Shown here: piece after piece, positions 7,797 to 16,724 of the stretch
Numbering within the stretch: the first letter of the stretch is position 1
How the letters are laid out: every line of letters starts with the position of its first letter
Source of the DNA: Stenotrophomonas maltophilia
Lineage (GTDB): Bacteria; Pseudomonadota; Gammaproteobacteria; Xanthomonadales; Xanthomonadaceae
DNA: 64,000 nt
Assembly (NCBI RefSeq): GCF_023518235.1
Contig: NZ_CP090423.1
Coordinates: 2,170,001-2,234,000, forward strand
Direction: 5' to 3'
Notes under the pieces: generated by a model
Told to the model about the DNA's origin: nothing
The model's database searches: none
What the model saw: only the letters and a program-made list of their open reading frames with translations
Translations under genes and position numbers: made by a program

Positions 7797-8933
7797 TCAC
7801 AGCGTGCGGCGCAGCGTGATCAGGGTGATCTCCGATGGCACGCCGATGCGCGCCGGGAAACCTGCCCAAAGACCGGCACCGTTGCTCACGTACAAGGTCA
7901 TGCCATCGACTTCGTATCGCCCGGAGACGAAACCCCCGTTGGCCCGCTTCACCAGCTGGTCCATGCCGATGATCTGCCCACCATGGGTATGCCCGGACAG
8001 CTGCAGCGCCACGCCACGGGCGGCGGCCTCGCGCGCATTGCGCGGACGGTGATCGAGCAGGATCACCGGCGCGGACCGATCAGCCCCTGCCAGCGCGGCA
8101 TCGATATCCGGCAACGGCAGGCCATAGCGGGCCGCCACCGGATCGGTGACACCGGCGATGGTCAGCGCAGCGTCACCGCGGCGCACCTGCAGATGGCTGT
8201 TCTCCAGCACCTGCATGTGCAGCGCGCGGAACGCCTGCATCCAGTCCTGGTACTGCGCGTAGTACTCGTGGTTGCCGGTGATGGCAATGACGCCGTCGGG
8301 TGCGCGCAGATCGGCCAGCGGGCGCGCATCATCGCGGCGGGCGTGCACGCTGCCATCTATCAGATCGCCGGTGATCACGATCAGGTCCGGCTTCAATGCG
8401 TTGCTCCCGGCCACCACCTTGCGCACCCAATCGCCTGTCAGCAGTCGGCTGGCGTGGATGTCGGTCAGCTGCAGCACGCGGTAGCCGTCGAACCTGGGCG
8501 GCAGATCGTTGATCGCCACCTCAATCTGCCGGGTCTGGGGCACGGCCATGCCCTGGCTGATGCCATAGCCACTGACCAGCAGGGCCAGCACGCCGGCCAT
8601 CGGCCGCAGCTTCGGGCCGCGAAGCGCTGACGCGGCGCGTGGCCAGCGCAGCAGGCGGGAAAGCAGCAGGCCGGCATCCAGCACCAGCATGGCCAACGCC
8701 AGCAGCAGCACCGCCGTCGATCCGGTGGCCAGCGTGGCGATGGCCAGCTTCGGAATCTCCGGTGACGCCATCGTGCCCCAGAAGGCAGCCACGATGCGCA
8801 GCTGCACGGCAACGGCCACCAGCAGCAGCGACAGCACGATCTTCAGCCAGGCGTGCATGCGCAGTGGCCAGAGCAGGCGCCAGGCCACATACAGGCCCAT
8901 CAACAAACCGATCGTACTCAGCACTGCAACCAT
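7797..8933 (-). CDS. Membrane-anchored metallophosphoesterase
   Basis: A 378-residue protein with four N-terminal hydrophobic segments (about residues 3-20, 30-50, 65-92 and 112-130) followed by a calcineurin-like phosphoesterase domain. All metal-site motifs are present: L-T-D-I-H at 156-160, I-T-G-D at 187-190, G-N-H-E at 220-223, and S-G-H-T-H-G-G near residue 315. It resembles the YkuE/YaeI type, which hydrolyses phosphoesters at the membrane, some on lipid A precursors. The ATG at 8933 is the first start that opens the hydrophobic N-terminus. Exact substrate unknown. Confidence 0.85.
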   Translation of the reverse strand: MVAVLSTIGLLMGLYVAWRLLWPLRMHAWLKIVLSLLLVAVAVQLRIVAAFWGTMASPEIPKLAIATLATGSTAVLLLALAMLVLDAGLLLSRLLRWPRAASALRGPKLRPMAGVLALLVSGYGISQGMAVPQTRQIEVAINDLPPRFDGYRVLQLTDIHASRLLTGDWVRKVVAGSNALKPDLIVITGDLIDGSVHARRDDARPLADLRAPDGVIAITGNHEYYAQYQDWMQAFRALHMQVLENSHLQVRRGDAALTIAGVTDPVAARYGLPLPDIDAALAGADRSAPVILLDHRPRNAREAAARGVALQLSGHTHGGQIIGMDQLVKRANGGFVSGRYEVDGMTLYVSNGAGLWAGFPARIGVPSEITLITLRRTL

Positions 8934-8982
8934 CCGGTGAAGAAAGCGGACCCGCCATGGTGAAGGGTGCCGGCCGCGTTGT

Positions 8983-9070
8983 GTAGAGCCGAGCCCTGCT
9001 CGACTGCTCAAAAGCCAGTCAAGCAAGCTCGACTCTCCGTGACGGGCAGTCGAGCATGGCTCGACGCTAC
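8983..9070. repeat. SMAG-type REP cluster (three units)
   Basis: Unit 1, GTAGAGCCGAGCCCTGCTCG..., at 8983-9004; a degenerate middle unit around 9018-9037; and an inverted unit GTCGAGCATGGCTCGACGCTAC at 9049-9070. The terminal CTAC of the last unit supplies the TAG stop codon (9067-9069, minus strand) of the TerC-family gene. Confidence 0.8.
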
Positions 9071-10605
9071 GAATGCGCCAGGCGTTCCACCCGCAGGCGG
9101 GCGATGCGGCGCTTCTCCATCGCCAGTACGGTGATGCGCACGTCGGCGATCTCCACCGCGTCACCCATGTCCGGCAGGCGGCCCAGCTGCTCCAGCACCA
9201 GCCCGGAGATGGTCATGTAGTCGGCACTGCGCGGCAACGACACACCGGTCAGCCGTTGCAGGTCGTCCAGGGTCAACGCACCGTCGGCTTCCCACTGCTG
9301 CTCGCCCTGCGCGACCACGCCATAGCGCTCGTCCTGGGTGTCAACCAGGTCACCGGCAATGGCGGCCAGGAGGTCGTTGGCGGTGACCAGGCCTTCCACG
9401 CTGCCGTACTCGTCCACCGCCACCGCCAGCGGCACCGGGTGCTGGCGGATCAGTTCCAGGGCCTGCAGCGCGCTGGCACTGGACAACACATACTGCGGTT
9501 CGCGCAGATTGCCTTCCAGCTGCAGCGGCCTGCCCTGCAGCAGGTCGGCCAGCAGATCGCGGCTCTGCACCACGCCACGCAGGCTGTCCAGATCGCCATC
9601 ACCCACCAGCAGGCGGGTATGCGGCGAGGCCACCAGGCGTGCAACCACATCGTCCTGGCCACGCGCCAGGTCGATCCACTGCACGTCAGCGCGCACGGTC
9701 ATCACGCTCGATACCGGCCGGTCGGCCAGGCCCAGCACGCTGCGGATCATCTCGTGCTCGGCCGGCTGCAGGCGCTCTTCGGCATCCTCATGCGACTCCT
9801 CGCCGGCATCGTCGTGGCCATTGGCCGGGCGCGCGCCGAGCATCCTCAGCACCGCATCGGCGGTGCGCTGGCGGAACGGCTGGCGGCGCTCGTTGCGCTC
9901 GCGGTTGAAGCGCACCCACTGGTTGAACGCCTCGACCAGGATCGAGAAGGCGATGGCCGCATACAGATAGCCCTTCGGGATCTTGTAGCCCAGGCCCTCG
10001 GCCACCAGGCTGAAACCGATCATCAGCAGGAAGCCCAGGCACAGCACCACCACCGTAGGATGCTTGTTGACGAAGCGGGTCAGCGGCTTGCTGGCCACCA
10101 GCATCAGTGCCATCGCGATGGTCACTGCGGCGTACATCACGCCCAGGTTGTCGACCATGCCGACCGCGGTGATCACCGAGTCCAGCGAGAACACCGCATC
10201 GAGCACGACGATCTGCGCCACCACCATCGCAAAACTGGCATAGACCTTCTTGCCGTCTTCATGGTGCTCGCGGCCTTCCAGCCGTTCGTGCAGCTCCATC
10301 GTGCCCTTGAACAGCAGGAACAGGCCGCCGCCCAGCAGGATCAGGTCACGCCCGGAGAAACTGTGGTCGAACAGCGTGAGCAGCGGTTCGGTCAGCTTCA
10401 TGATCCAGGCCAGCGCGGCCAGCAGCACCAGCCGCATCAGCAACGCCAGTGCCAGGCCGATTACCCGCGCGCGGTCGCGCTGGTGCGGCGGCAGCTTGTC
10501 GGCCAGGATCGCGATGAACACCAGGTTGTCGATGCCGAGCACGATCTCCAGCACGACCAGGGTTGCAAGGCCCATCCAGATCGAGGGGTCAGCCAACCAT
10601 TCCAT
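9067..10605 (-). CDS. TerC-family membrane protein with CBS pair and CorC/HlyC domain (YegH/YoaE type)
   Basis: A 512-residue protein. The N-terminal part (about residues 10-230) is a TerC-like domain with seven or eight membrane segments and the acidic in-membrane motifs E-I-V-L-G-I-D-N and [12 protein letters not shown] pair follows at about 295-420, then a CorC_HlyC transporter-associated domain to residue 508. Proteins of this arrangement are linked to metal efflux or tolerance. The stop codon lies inside a SMAG repeat. The next gene, an XRE regulator, starts 268 bases upstream on the same strand, so co-transcription is possible but not evident. Confidence 0.85.
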   Translation of the reverse strand: MEWLADPSIWMGLATLVVLEIVLGIDNLVFIAILADKLPPHQRDRARVIGLALALLMRLVLLAALAWIMKLTEPLLTLFDHSFSGRDLILLGGGLFLLFKGTMELHERLEGREHHEDGKKVYASFAMVVAQIVVLDAVFSLDSVITAVGMVDNLGVMYAAVTIAMALMLVASKPLTRFVNKHPTVVVLCLGFLLMIGFSLVAEGLGYKIPKGYLYAAIAFSILVEAFNQWVRFNRERNERRQPFRQRTADAVLRMLGARPANGHDDAGEESHEDAEERLQPAEHEMIRSVLGLADRPVSSVMTVRADVQWIDLARGQDDVVARLVASPHTRLLVGDGDLDSLRGVVQSRDLLADLLQGRPLQLEGNLREPQYVLSSASALQALELIRQHPVPLAVAVDEYGSVEGLVTANDLLAAIAGDLVDTQDERYGVVAQGEQQWEADGALTLDDLQRLTGVSLPRSADYMTISGLVLEQLGRLPDMGDAVEIADVRITVLAMEKRRIARLRVERLAHS

Positions 10606-10648
10606 TTCAGGTCCGTTTCGTCAGTGGGGAGGAAAAAGGGAAAGCCAC

Positions 10649-10873
10649 TCAGTCACCATCCTGCACCTGCGCCGGGTCATGCCCGAGCAGGTCGCCGGGC
10701 GTGCATTGCAGCTCCCGGCAGATGGCATCCAGGGTGGAAAAGCGGATGGCGCGCGCCTTGCCGGTCTTCAGGATCGACAGGTTCGCCAGAGTGATATCGA
10801 TGCGCGCCGCCAGCTCGGACAGGGTCATGCCCCGCTCCTGCAGCATGCGGTCCAAGGTGATGATGATCGCCAT
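10649..10873 (-). CDS. XRE-family regulator (YozG-like), partner of a DUF2975 protein
   Basis: A 74-residue Cro/CI-type helix-turn-helix protein, nearly all HTH (residues 4-65), with T-L-S-E-L-A-A-R-I and L-A-N-L-S-I-L-K as the two helices. Small regulators of this kind regularly pair with a DUF2975 membrane protein, and such a gene ends only 13 bases upstream on the same strand. Its likely target is the TATCG-N5-CGATA dyad in front of the pair (inference). Confidence 0.85.
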   Translation of the reverse strand: MAIIITLDRMLQERGMTLSELAARIDITLANLSILKTGKARAIRFSTLDAICRELQCTPGDLLGHDPAQVQDGD

Positions 10874-10886
10874 CAGCGCGCGCCCA

Positions 10887-11435
10887 TCAGATCACACCGT
10901 CCAGGTCGTCACGCATCGCCGCGCCCACGGCAAACACCCGCGCCAGCACGAACAGCATCAGTACCGCCACCAGGCCGGTGATCGACATGCCGCCGCCGAC
11001 TTCCATCCAGGTGAAGTCCGGCCCCATCCAGGCCGCGTAGGCCCCGATCAGGATCGACAGCAGTTCCATGGCCAGCATCAGCCAGGCCATGTGCTGCAGG
11101 CGCTGTGCATTGGCGTGGGTGAACGGACGCTCACGCGCGGCCGACTTCAGCAGCCGCAGCAGGTGACGCAGGAACAGCAGGCACAGCACCAGCAGCGCAA
11201 TGATCGCGCCCAGCCCCAGGCAGAAATGCAGGAACAGGTCGCTGCCGTGCGCGGCCGCCGCAGCGGTGTCATGCACGCTGTCGAGCAGCCAGCGACGATC
11301 ATGGGCGACCAGCGGCACGGCCAGCAGGGCGGCCAGGATGCCCAGCCAGCACATCGCACGGACCGCCTGTACGGCGGCCAGGGCCAGGGTGAACAAGCCT
11401 CGCGCGGCAGTGGCGCGGGCGGGACGAGCGGTCAA
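10887..11435 (-). CDS. DUF2975 membrane protein
   Basis: A 182-residue protein with four predicted membrane segments (about residues 25-45, 65-92, 118-135 and 148-170), a layout typical of DUF2975. It forms a two-gene unit with the XRE regulator behind it. TTG at 11435 is chosen as start because GGAGG stands four bases upstream and no ATG occurs before the first membrane segment. The biochemical role of the family is unknown; a membrane sensor or anti-regulator is plausible given the constant pairing. Confidence 0.8.
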   Translation of the reverse strand: MTARPARATAARGLFTLALAAVQAVRAMCWLGILAALLAVPLVAHDRRWLLDSVHDTAAAAAHGSDLFLHFCLGLGAIIALLVLCLLFLRHLLRLLKSAARERPFTHANAQRLQHMAWLMLAMELLSILIGAYAAWMGPDFTWMEVGGGMSITGLVAVLMLFVLARVFAVGAAMRDDLDGVI

Positions 11436-11479
11436 GCGGCCTCCGGCATTGGGGTGGCCTCGCCGCCCCGGGGTGGATT

Positions 11480-11494
11480 TATCGATAAACGATA
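11480..11494. promoter_or_regulatory. Dyad TATCG-N5-CGATA upstream of the DUF2975/XRE pair
   Basis: Perfect 5-bp arms with a 5-base spacer, inside an AT-rich patch (gatttatcgataaacgatatatcac) that stands out from the GC-rich surroundings, 45 bases before the TTG start. Position and symmetry suit an operator for the small XRE regulator. Confidence 0.55.
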
Positions 11495-11576
11495 TATCAC
11501 AACCGGCGTGAAAAACTGAATCGAAGGCATTCCCTCCGACATGGTACCTGCAGCACGGGAGGGCGGCTCACGTGAT

Positions 11577-11601
11577 GATGCCGGCCAGCTGCCGGCGCTA
11601 C
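11577..11601. repeat. SMAG-type REP monomer supplying a stop codon
   Basis: On the minus strand it reads GTAGCGCCGGCAGCTGGCCG and ends in GCATC. The GTAG head (11598-11601) contains the TAG stop codon of the acetyltransferase gene at 11598. Confidence 0.75.
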
Positions 11602-12101
11602 CCCGCGGGGTAGCGGTACACCAGATCCTGCGCGTCGCTGCGCGTGGCCTGCGCATCGAGCACGCCGCCCAGGCGCTTTGCCACTGCCTGCGAGGCGACA
11701 TTGTCCGGCGCCATGTAGCTGACCAGGGTCGGCAGCTGCACCACCACGAATGCCCAGTCGCGCAGCGCGCCGGCCGCTTCGGTGGCAAAGCCCTGGCCTT
11801 CGTGGCCGTCGTACAGCAACCAGCCCAGTTCCTTTTCCGGGAACAGCGGGCCGTGATTGATGCCGACCTGGCCGATGCAGGCGCCACTGTCGCTGCGCTC
11901 GATCATCAGCGCGCCGTGGCCGAACAGGTGCCAGCTGGCCAGGTCATGGCAGAACTGGCCCCAGGCCGCCACTTCGCCAAACGGACCGCCCATGCCGCGT
12001 GCGCGCGGCGAGGCCAGGAACGCGGCATAGACGCCGAAGTCGTCCAGTCGTTGCGGGCGCAGCCGTAGGCGTGCGGTGTGCAGGGTGGGGATATCAAGCA
12101 T
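11598..12101 (-). CDS. GNAT acetyltransferase, RimJ/RimL type
   Basis: A 167-residue GNAT protein of the ribosomal-protein-alanine acetyltransferase-like subfamily (Acetyltransf_3). It opens with T-L-H-T-A-R-L-R-L-R-P, has the acetyl-CoA segment D-G-H-E-G-Q-G-F-A-T-E-A near residues 103-114, and the late N-x-A-S-Q-A-V-A-K-R-L-G motif. Target molecule is unknown. Its last codons are followed at once by a SMAG element, whose GTAG gives the stop. The lipoprotein gene ends 13 bases upstream on the same strand, so the two may be co-transcribed. Confidence 0.85.
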   Translation of the reverse strand: MLDIPTLHTARLRLRPQRLDDFGVYAAFLASPRARGMGGPFGEVAAWGQFCHDLASWHLFGHGALMIERSDSGACIGQVGINHGPLFPEKELGWLLYDGHEGQGFATEAAGALRDWAFVVVQLPTLVSYMAPDNVASQAVAKRLGGVLDAQATRSDAQDLVYRYPAG

Positions 12102-12114
12102 GGCCCATGCCGGC

Positions 12115-12549
12115 TCAGTACACCGCCAGGTGGCCGCAGCCGCGGCGCTGCGGTTGCCCTTCCATCGTCACCTGCACGCTGGCCTGTGTATCCACGCCCT
12201 CGGCATTGCGGCACGGCTCGCGCTTGATCTCGACGATGGCCGGCTGCCTGCCCAGCTCACCGTTGAGCACGATCAGCGTACTGGGTGCATCGGCGGGTTG
12301 GCCCAGATAGCGCAGCATGCCGGTATGGGTGCGGCCATCTGCGCTGAGGCTGGCATCGTGGTTGCCCTTGCCGGTGGACGCGATCTCGATGCGCCAGCCG
12401 GCACCGCCGCCGGTGAAGGCCGGCACCGGGCTCAGGCCGGCGCCCAGGGTGGGCGGGTGCGGCTCATCGGCCGACGTCTGCGAGGGCGTGCTGCAGCCAG
12501 CCAGCACGCCGGCCAGCAGCATGGCAGCCAGGAGGGGGCGCATGATCAT
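12115..12549 (-). CDS. Putative lipoprotein
   Basis: A 144-residue protein with a lipoprotein signal: M-R-P-L-L-A-A-M-L-L-A-G-V-L-A-G-C, lipobox L-A-G-C with the acylated cysteine near residue 19. The mature part is about 125 residues with a few charged strands, including the late pair R-E-P-C and R-G-C-G-H that could form a disulfide. AGGAG lies six bases before the ATG at 12549; a second ATG at 12543 is possible. No family recognised; the layout resembles small periplasmic copper- or stress-related lipoproteins, but that is a guess. Confidence 0.7.
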   Translation of the reverse strand: MIMRPLLAAMLLAGVLAGCSTPSQTSADEPHPPTLGAGLSPVPAFTGGGAGWRIEIASTGKGNHDASLSADGRTHTGMLRYLGQPADAPSTLIVLNGELGRQPAIVEIKREPCRNAEGVDTQASVQVTMEGQPQRRGCGHLAVY

Positions 12550-12619
12550 GTCCAGCTCCTGCAACGTCCGGGGCGGCCAGTCTAGGGTCCGGCGCGTGCG
12601 CCGGGGATGAACGCCGGCC

Positions 12620-14362
12620 TCAGCGTCCACCACGTCCACCGCCGGCCACCCGCACCCGATCACGGCCCTGCGCCTTGGCCTGGTACATCGCCGCGTCGGC
12701 AGCGCGCAGCAGGGCCCGCCAGCCCAGCGCATCGGTACCGCCCTGCGCAACGCCAAAGCTGGCGGTCACCCGCAGCACGTCATCACCGGCCACCGCAATA
12801 TCGAGCTGGCGCAGGGCCACGCGCAGCGATTCGGCCAGCTGCCGGCCGGCGGCCAGGTCACCGTCGGCCAGCAGCACCAGGAATTCCTCGCCGCCGTAGC
12901 GGGCAATGCTGTCGCTGCGGCGCAGATGACGCTGCAGCAATCGGGCCACCTGTACCAGCACCGCGTCGCCGGCATCGTGGCCATGGCCATCGTTGATGGC
13001 CTTGAAGCGGTCCACGTCCAGCAGGATCACTACGGCGTCCACGCCTCCTTCGGCATGGCGCCGCTGCACCCTTTCTTCCAGCGCGCGCCGGTTCAACAGC
13101 CCGGTCAGTTCATCGGTGCCGGCCAGCTGGCGCAGTTCACTGGTCAGCGCCGAGCGTTCACGCGAGCTCCCGCGCAGCACTTCGATGGCATCGAACAGGC
13201 GCTGCATCTCGGCCAGTGGATGGGTGGCGTACTGCTCGGGACCGGGCGTGTCCGAGGCGATCTGGATCACCTGCTTCTGCGCCTGCAGCAGCGGGCGCAG
13301 GATCTGCCGATGGGCGATGCGCAGGGCGCCGCCCAACACCAGCAGCGTACCCAGCGCGGTGGCGACCAGCACCCCCAGCCGTGTCACCTCGCGGTTGCGG
13401 GCGTGCTCGAAGCGATCGATCGACACCCGCAGATAGCCGTCGCGCAGTTCCTCCAGCGAACGCAGCGTCGGTACGTAGCGCGTGGTGAACTCGGCCGCGG
13501 TCCACGGCGGTGGGCGGCCGCGCCGCCCCTCCTCGATCAGCTGCTCGATCATCGGCAGCGACTCGCCGAAAAACTGCCGTCGCGCCATGTCCCAATGCCA
13601 GGACAGCGTCGGGTCGCTGCGGAACACCGACTCATGGCTGCCTGCCAGATGCCACAGCTCGAGCAGGCGGCCTTCGGTCTGCAACGCGGCACGCACCTGC
13701 TCATCGCGCCACGCGCCGGGTACCGCCACCGGCGCCATCACGTTGGAGGCCAGCCGGCCACCGTGTTCGCGCAGGTCGATCAGCACCTGGCCCTGCATCG
13801 CCGGGATGGCAGCCTCGCGGTCGGCGCGCACCAGCGCGTTGATCTGTGCCGAGGTCAGCAGGTGCAGACGATCGACCACGGCGAACATGCTGTTGATCGC
13901 ACGCTCCACCTCTTCCACCCGCCGCGCATCGCGTGGTCGTGCCACGATCTGGTCCACCGCAGCGCGCGCCGAGGACAGCCGGCGCCGTGCATCGGCCAGC
14001 ATGCCCTGGCCATCCACCTCCCCAGGGTCGGCCCCGAAGACCGCATCGAGCTGCAGCAGCGCGGCATCCACCCGTTGCCGTGCCGCCGCCAGCTGCGCGG
14101 CCAATCGCGCGTGCGTGCCTGCGTCGGCCGGGTCTGCGCCGAGCAGGCTGTTGGCCGGGCCACGCTCGGCCGAGATCAGATTGGCCAGCTCGAAGGTCTG
14201 GCGCAGCTGGCGCAGGCTGACCAGGTTGGTCTCGGCTTCAACGAAGCGCTGCGTCCCCTGCACCAGCGCGATGGCCATCAATGGCAGCGTGCACAGCACG
14301 AACAGGCCGCCCAGTATCCAGAGCCATGTCTGCAGACTGATTGGCGATGCCCTGCGACCCAT
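12620..14362 (-). CDS. Diguanylate cyclase with periplasmic sensor region
   Basis: A protein of about 580 residues predicted to make c-di-GMP from GTP. A membrane segment at about 15-36 and another at about 340-360 flank a mainly helical periplasmic region of about 300 residues. A GGDEF domain fills roughly 415-575, with active-site G-G-E-E-F at 490-494. The inhibitory I-site R-x-x-D (R481 to D484) lies five residues upstream, so product inhibition is expected. AGGGGG stands eight bases before the ATG at 14362; another ATG at 14380 lacks a ribosome site. The sensed signal is unknown. Confidence 0.85.
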   Translation of the reverse strand: MGRRASPISLQTWLWILGGLFVLCTLPLMAIALVQGTQRFVEAETNLVSLRQLRQTFELANLISAERGPANSLLGADPADAGTHARLAAQLAAARQRVDAALLQLDAVFGADPGEVDGQGMLADARRRLSSARAAVDQIVARPRDARRVEEVERAINSMFAVVDRLHLLTSAQINALVRADREAAIPAMQGQVLIDLREHGGRLASNVMAPVAVPGAWRDEQVRAALQTEGRLLELWHLAGSHESVFRSDPTLSWHWDMARRQFFGESLPMIEQLIEEGRRGRPPPWTAAEFTTRYVPTLRSLEELRDGYLRVSIDRFEHARNREVTRLGVLVATALGTLLVLGGALRIAHRQILRPLLQAQKQVIQIASDTPGPEQYATHPLAEMQRLFDAIEVLRGSSRERSALTSELRQLAGTDELTGLLNRRALEERVQRRHAEGGVDAVVILLDVDRFKAINDGHGHDAGDAVLVQVARLLQRHLRRSDSIARYGGEEFLVLLADGDLAAGRQLAESLRVALRQLDIAVAGDDVLRVTASFGVAQGGTDALGWRALLRAADAAMYQAKAQGRDRVRVAGGGRGGR

Positions 14363-14417
14363 CGATGTAGCCCCCTGCATGTGGATCAGTGGATCAGCCG
14401 GACCACGTCACAGCGGA

Positions 14418-15443
14418 TCAGATCCAGCGCTGATCCACCAGTTCGCGCTTGACGTAGGCATAGAACACCGGCGCGGCGACCAGGCCCGGCAGGCCGAACG
14501 CCGCTTCCATCACCAGCATCGCCAGCAGCAGCTCCCAGGCACGGGCCTGGATCTCGCCACCAACGATGCGTGCGTTGAGGAAGTACTCCAGCTTGTGGAT
14601 CACGATCAGGTACAGCAGCGCGGCCACTGCCACATAGAACGAGACCGACAGCGCGACGATGGTGATGACCGTGTTGGAGATGAGGTTGCCCACCACCGGC
14701 AGCAGGCCGGCCAGGAAGGTGATCAGCACCAGGGTCTTGGACAGCGGCAGGTGCACGCCGAACAGCGGCAGCACGCCCAGCAGGAAAATGCCGGTGAACA
14801 CCGTGTTGAGCAGCGAGATCTTGACCTGCGCGAACACCACCTGGCGGAACGCGGTGGCCAGGCGGCTGGTACGGCCGATCAGTTCCTGCGCCAGCGGCCC
14901 CATCTTCGGCAGCGGCAGCTCGTCGTACAGCGCGATCATGGCGCCGAGCACCATGCCGATCAGGATGCGCACGCCCACCTGCACCGCCGAGGTGCCGGCC
15001 ACACCCAGCTGGCGCTGGTGTTCGGCCGCCCACTCATTGAGCGCCGCACGCAATGCCGGCATGTCTTCGGGAATATAGGGCTGCAACAGTGCCGGTACCT
15101 GGTGGCGCGAACTGTTGAGGATCTCCATCAGGTGCCCCAGCAGCGCGTCCGGGCCACCGGTCTCGGTGCGGAAGAACGAGGCGATGCCGATCCCGGCCAG
15201 GACCAATGCACTGATGATCACGGCGGATAGCAGGATCACCGCGATCGCCCGCGCCCGTCCCGGTGGCAGCCGGCCCTCCACCGTGGAGGCCAGCACATGG
15301 GTCAGCTGGAACACCAGCAGGCCCGACAACAGCGTCACCACCAGCCCCAGTTTCAGCGCCAGCCACATGCCCAGCAGCATCATCAACCAGGCCGCGATCC
15401 GTGCAACGGGGGGCTTGGGCTGGGCAACGAGAGCGTCTTGCAT
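14418..15443 (-). CDS. AI-2E-family transporter (PerM/TqsA-type)
   Basis: A 341-residue membrane protein with about eight hydrophobic segments, two near the start (about 17-60) and five or six in the C-terminal half, separated by a soluble loop. This layout, and the late G-N-L-I-S-N-T-V motif, belong to the AI-2E transporter family. Members range from quorum-signal exporters to Na+/H+ exchangers, so the substrate cannot be told from sequence. It is flanked by two diguanylate cyclase genes on the same strand, with gaps of 55 and about 115 bases. Confidence 0.85.
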   Translation of the reverse strand: MQDALVAQPKPPVARIAAWLMMLLGMWLALKLGLVVTLLSGLLVFQLTHVLASTVEGRLPPGRARAIAVILLSAVIISALVLAGIGIASFFRTETGGPDALLGHLMEILNSSRHQVPALLQPYIPEDMPALRAALNEWAAEHQRQLGVAGTSAVQVGVRILIGMVLGAMIALYDELPLPKMGPLAQELIGRTSRLATAFRQVVFAQVKISLLNTVFTGIFLLGVLPLFGVHLPLSKTLVLITFLAGLLPVVGNLISNTVITIVALSVSFYVAVAALLYLIVIHKLEYFLNARIVGGEIQARAWELLLAMLVMEAAFGLPGLVAAPVFYAYVKRELVDQRWI

Positions 15444-15558
15444 GGCGGTACGTCCGGGCAGGGTGGCCCATGGTAGAGGATTGCCGGCGCAATGCCGCGT
15501 GCAGGCTGAACCGCCACCGGGCCAGCCACGGACCGGTAGCGATGAGGTGCAGGTGGCC

Positions 15559-16611
15559 TCATTCGCCGTAGCTGGCGGTGTTCTTGCCCTGCCGCTTGGC
15601 GTGGTAAAGGGCGCGGTCGGCCAGCGCCAGCCAGTCCTCCACGCTGCCGCCCCGGGGGGTGGCCGCGATGCCGATGCTGACGCTGAACTCGACCCCCGGG
15701 GTGGCCTGCCGGGCCGCCTCCAGCAGGCGCAGCCGGACGCGCTCGGCTACGTGCATCGCATCCACCGGCGCACAGTCATGCAGCAGTACTACGAACTCGT
15801 CGCCGCCCAGCCGCGCGGGCGTATCGCCGGGCCGGGCGAAGCTGCGCAGGGTGGCGGCGATGTGGCGCAGTACTTCGTCCCCGGCGCGGTGGCCATGGGA
15901 ATCGTTGATGTGCTTGAAATCGTCCACGTCCAGCATCAACAGGCAGGCGAAGCGCCCCTGCCCCTGTGCGCGGTCCAGCGCCTGCTGCGCGCGCACGATC
16001 AGGAAACCACGGTTGGCCAGTTCAACCAGTGGATCCATCCGGCTCAACCGCTGCAGCTGCCGGTTCTGTGATTTCACCCGGCGCGCCAGCTGCCAGCTGA
16101 GGATGCTGAGCCCGATGCCGTAGACAAACAGGAAGGGCACGCTGAGCACGATCGTGCGCTGCGACGACACCGGTTGATACGGGAACCCCAGCGCCCACCA
16201 GGTGAGCGCGAAACCCAGCACCAGCGCCAGCGTTGCGCGCAGTGCCAGGCGCACGCCGCCGGCGGCGATCTTGTCGGCCACCAGCAACGCGGCGAACAGT
16301 GCACTGGGCACCGCACTGAGGCCCATGAAAGCGATCCAGCCGCCGCCGAAGAGGGAATCGGCCACCATGCAGCGGAACTGGACCACCGCCGGCTGGCGCG
16401 AACGATGGGTCAGCAGCAGCGCCAGCGCCGGCCAGGCCAACGCGTTGAGCAGCAGCAGGACCCAGGCCAGCGCGCCATCCTGGCGCTCGAGGATGATCGA
16501 GGCGATGGGAACCGCACCCAGCCCGTTGCCGACGAAGCGCATCCAGCCGATGCGCCGGGCCGCGCCAATGCCTTCGACCGCCACTTCCGTCGAGTCGGTG
16601 AAGTAAGGCAT
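15559..16611 (-). CDS. Diguanylate cyclase, MASE2-GGDEF (AdrA/DgcC-like)
   Basis: A 350-residue protein: an N-terminal MASE2 membrane sensor (about residues 20-110, with R-R-I-G-W-M-R-F), further hydrophobic segments to about 180, then a GGDEF domain from about 200. Active site G-G-D-E-F at 269-273 and I-site R260-P-G-D263 are both intact, so it should be active and product-inhibited. MASE2 cyclases such as AdrA drive exopolysaccharide and biofilm formation in enterobacteria. The ATG at 16611 has a GGGGGG stretch upstream and starts right before the MASE2 domain. Confidence 0.87.
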   Translation of the reverse strand: MPYFTDSTEVAVEGIGAARRIGWMRFVGNGLGAVPIASIILERQDGALAWVLLLLNALAWPALALLLTHRSRQPAVVQFRCMVADSLFGGGWIAFMGLSAVPSALFAALLVADKIAAGGVRLALRATLALVLGFALTWWALGFPYQPVSSQRTIVLSVPFLFVYGIGLSILSWQLARRVKSQNRQLQRLSRMDPLVELANRGFLIVRAQQALDRAQGQGRFACLLMLDVDDFKHINDSHGHRAGDEVLRHIAATLRSFARPGDTPARLGGDEFVVLLHDCAPVDAMHVAERVRLRLLEAARQATPGVEFSVSIGIAATPRGGSVEDWLALADRALYHAKRQGKNTASYGE

Positions 16612-16724
16612 TGACGACCCCCCTGCGTGATCGCACGTTCCACTACGGCCCTGGCGGGCGGCGTGCAACGAGTCTGACAGCTTTGCGTCAATTCGGGATC
16701 AAGGTGGCATCGGACGCAGTAGAA

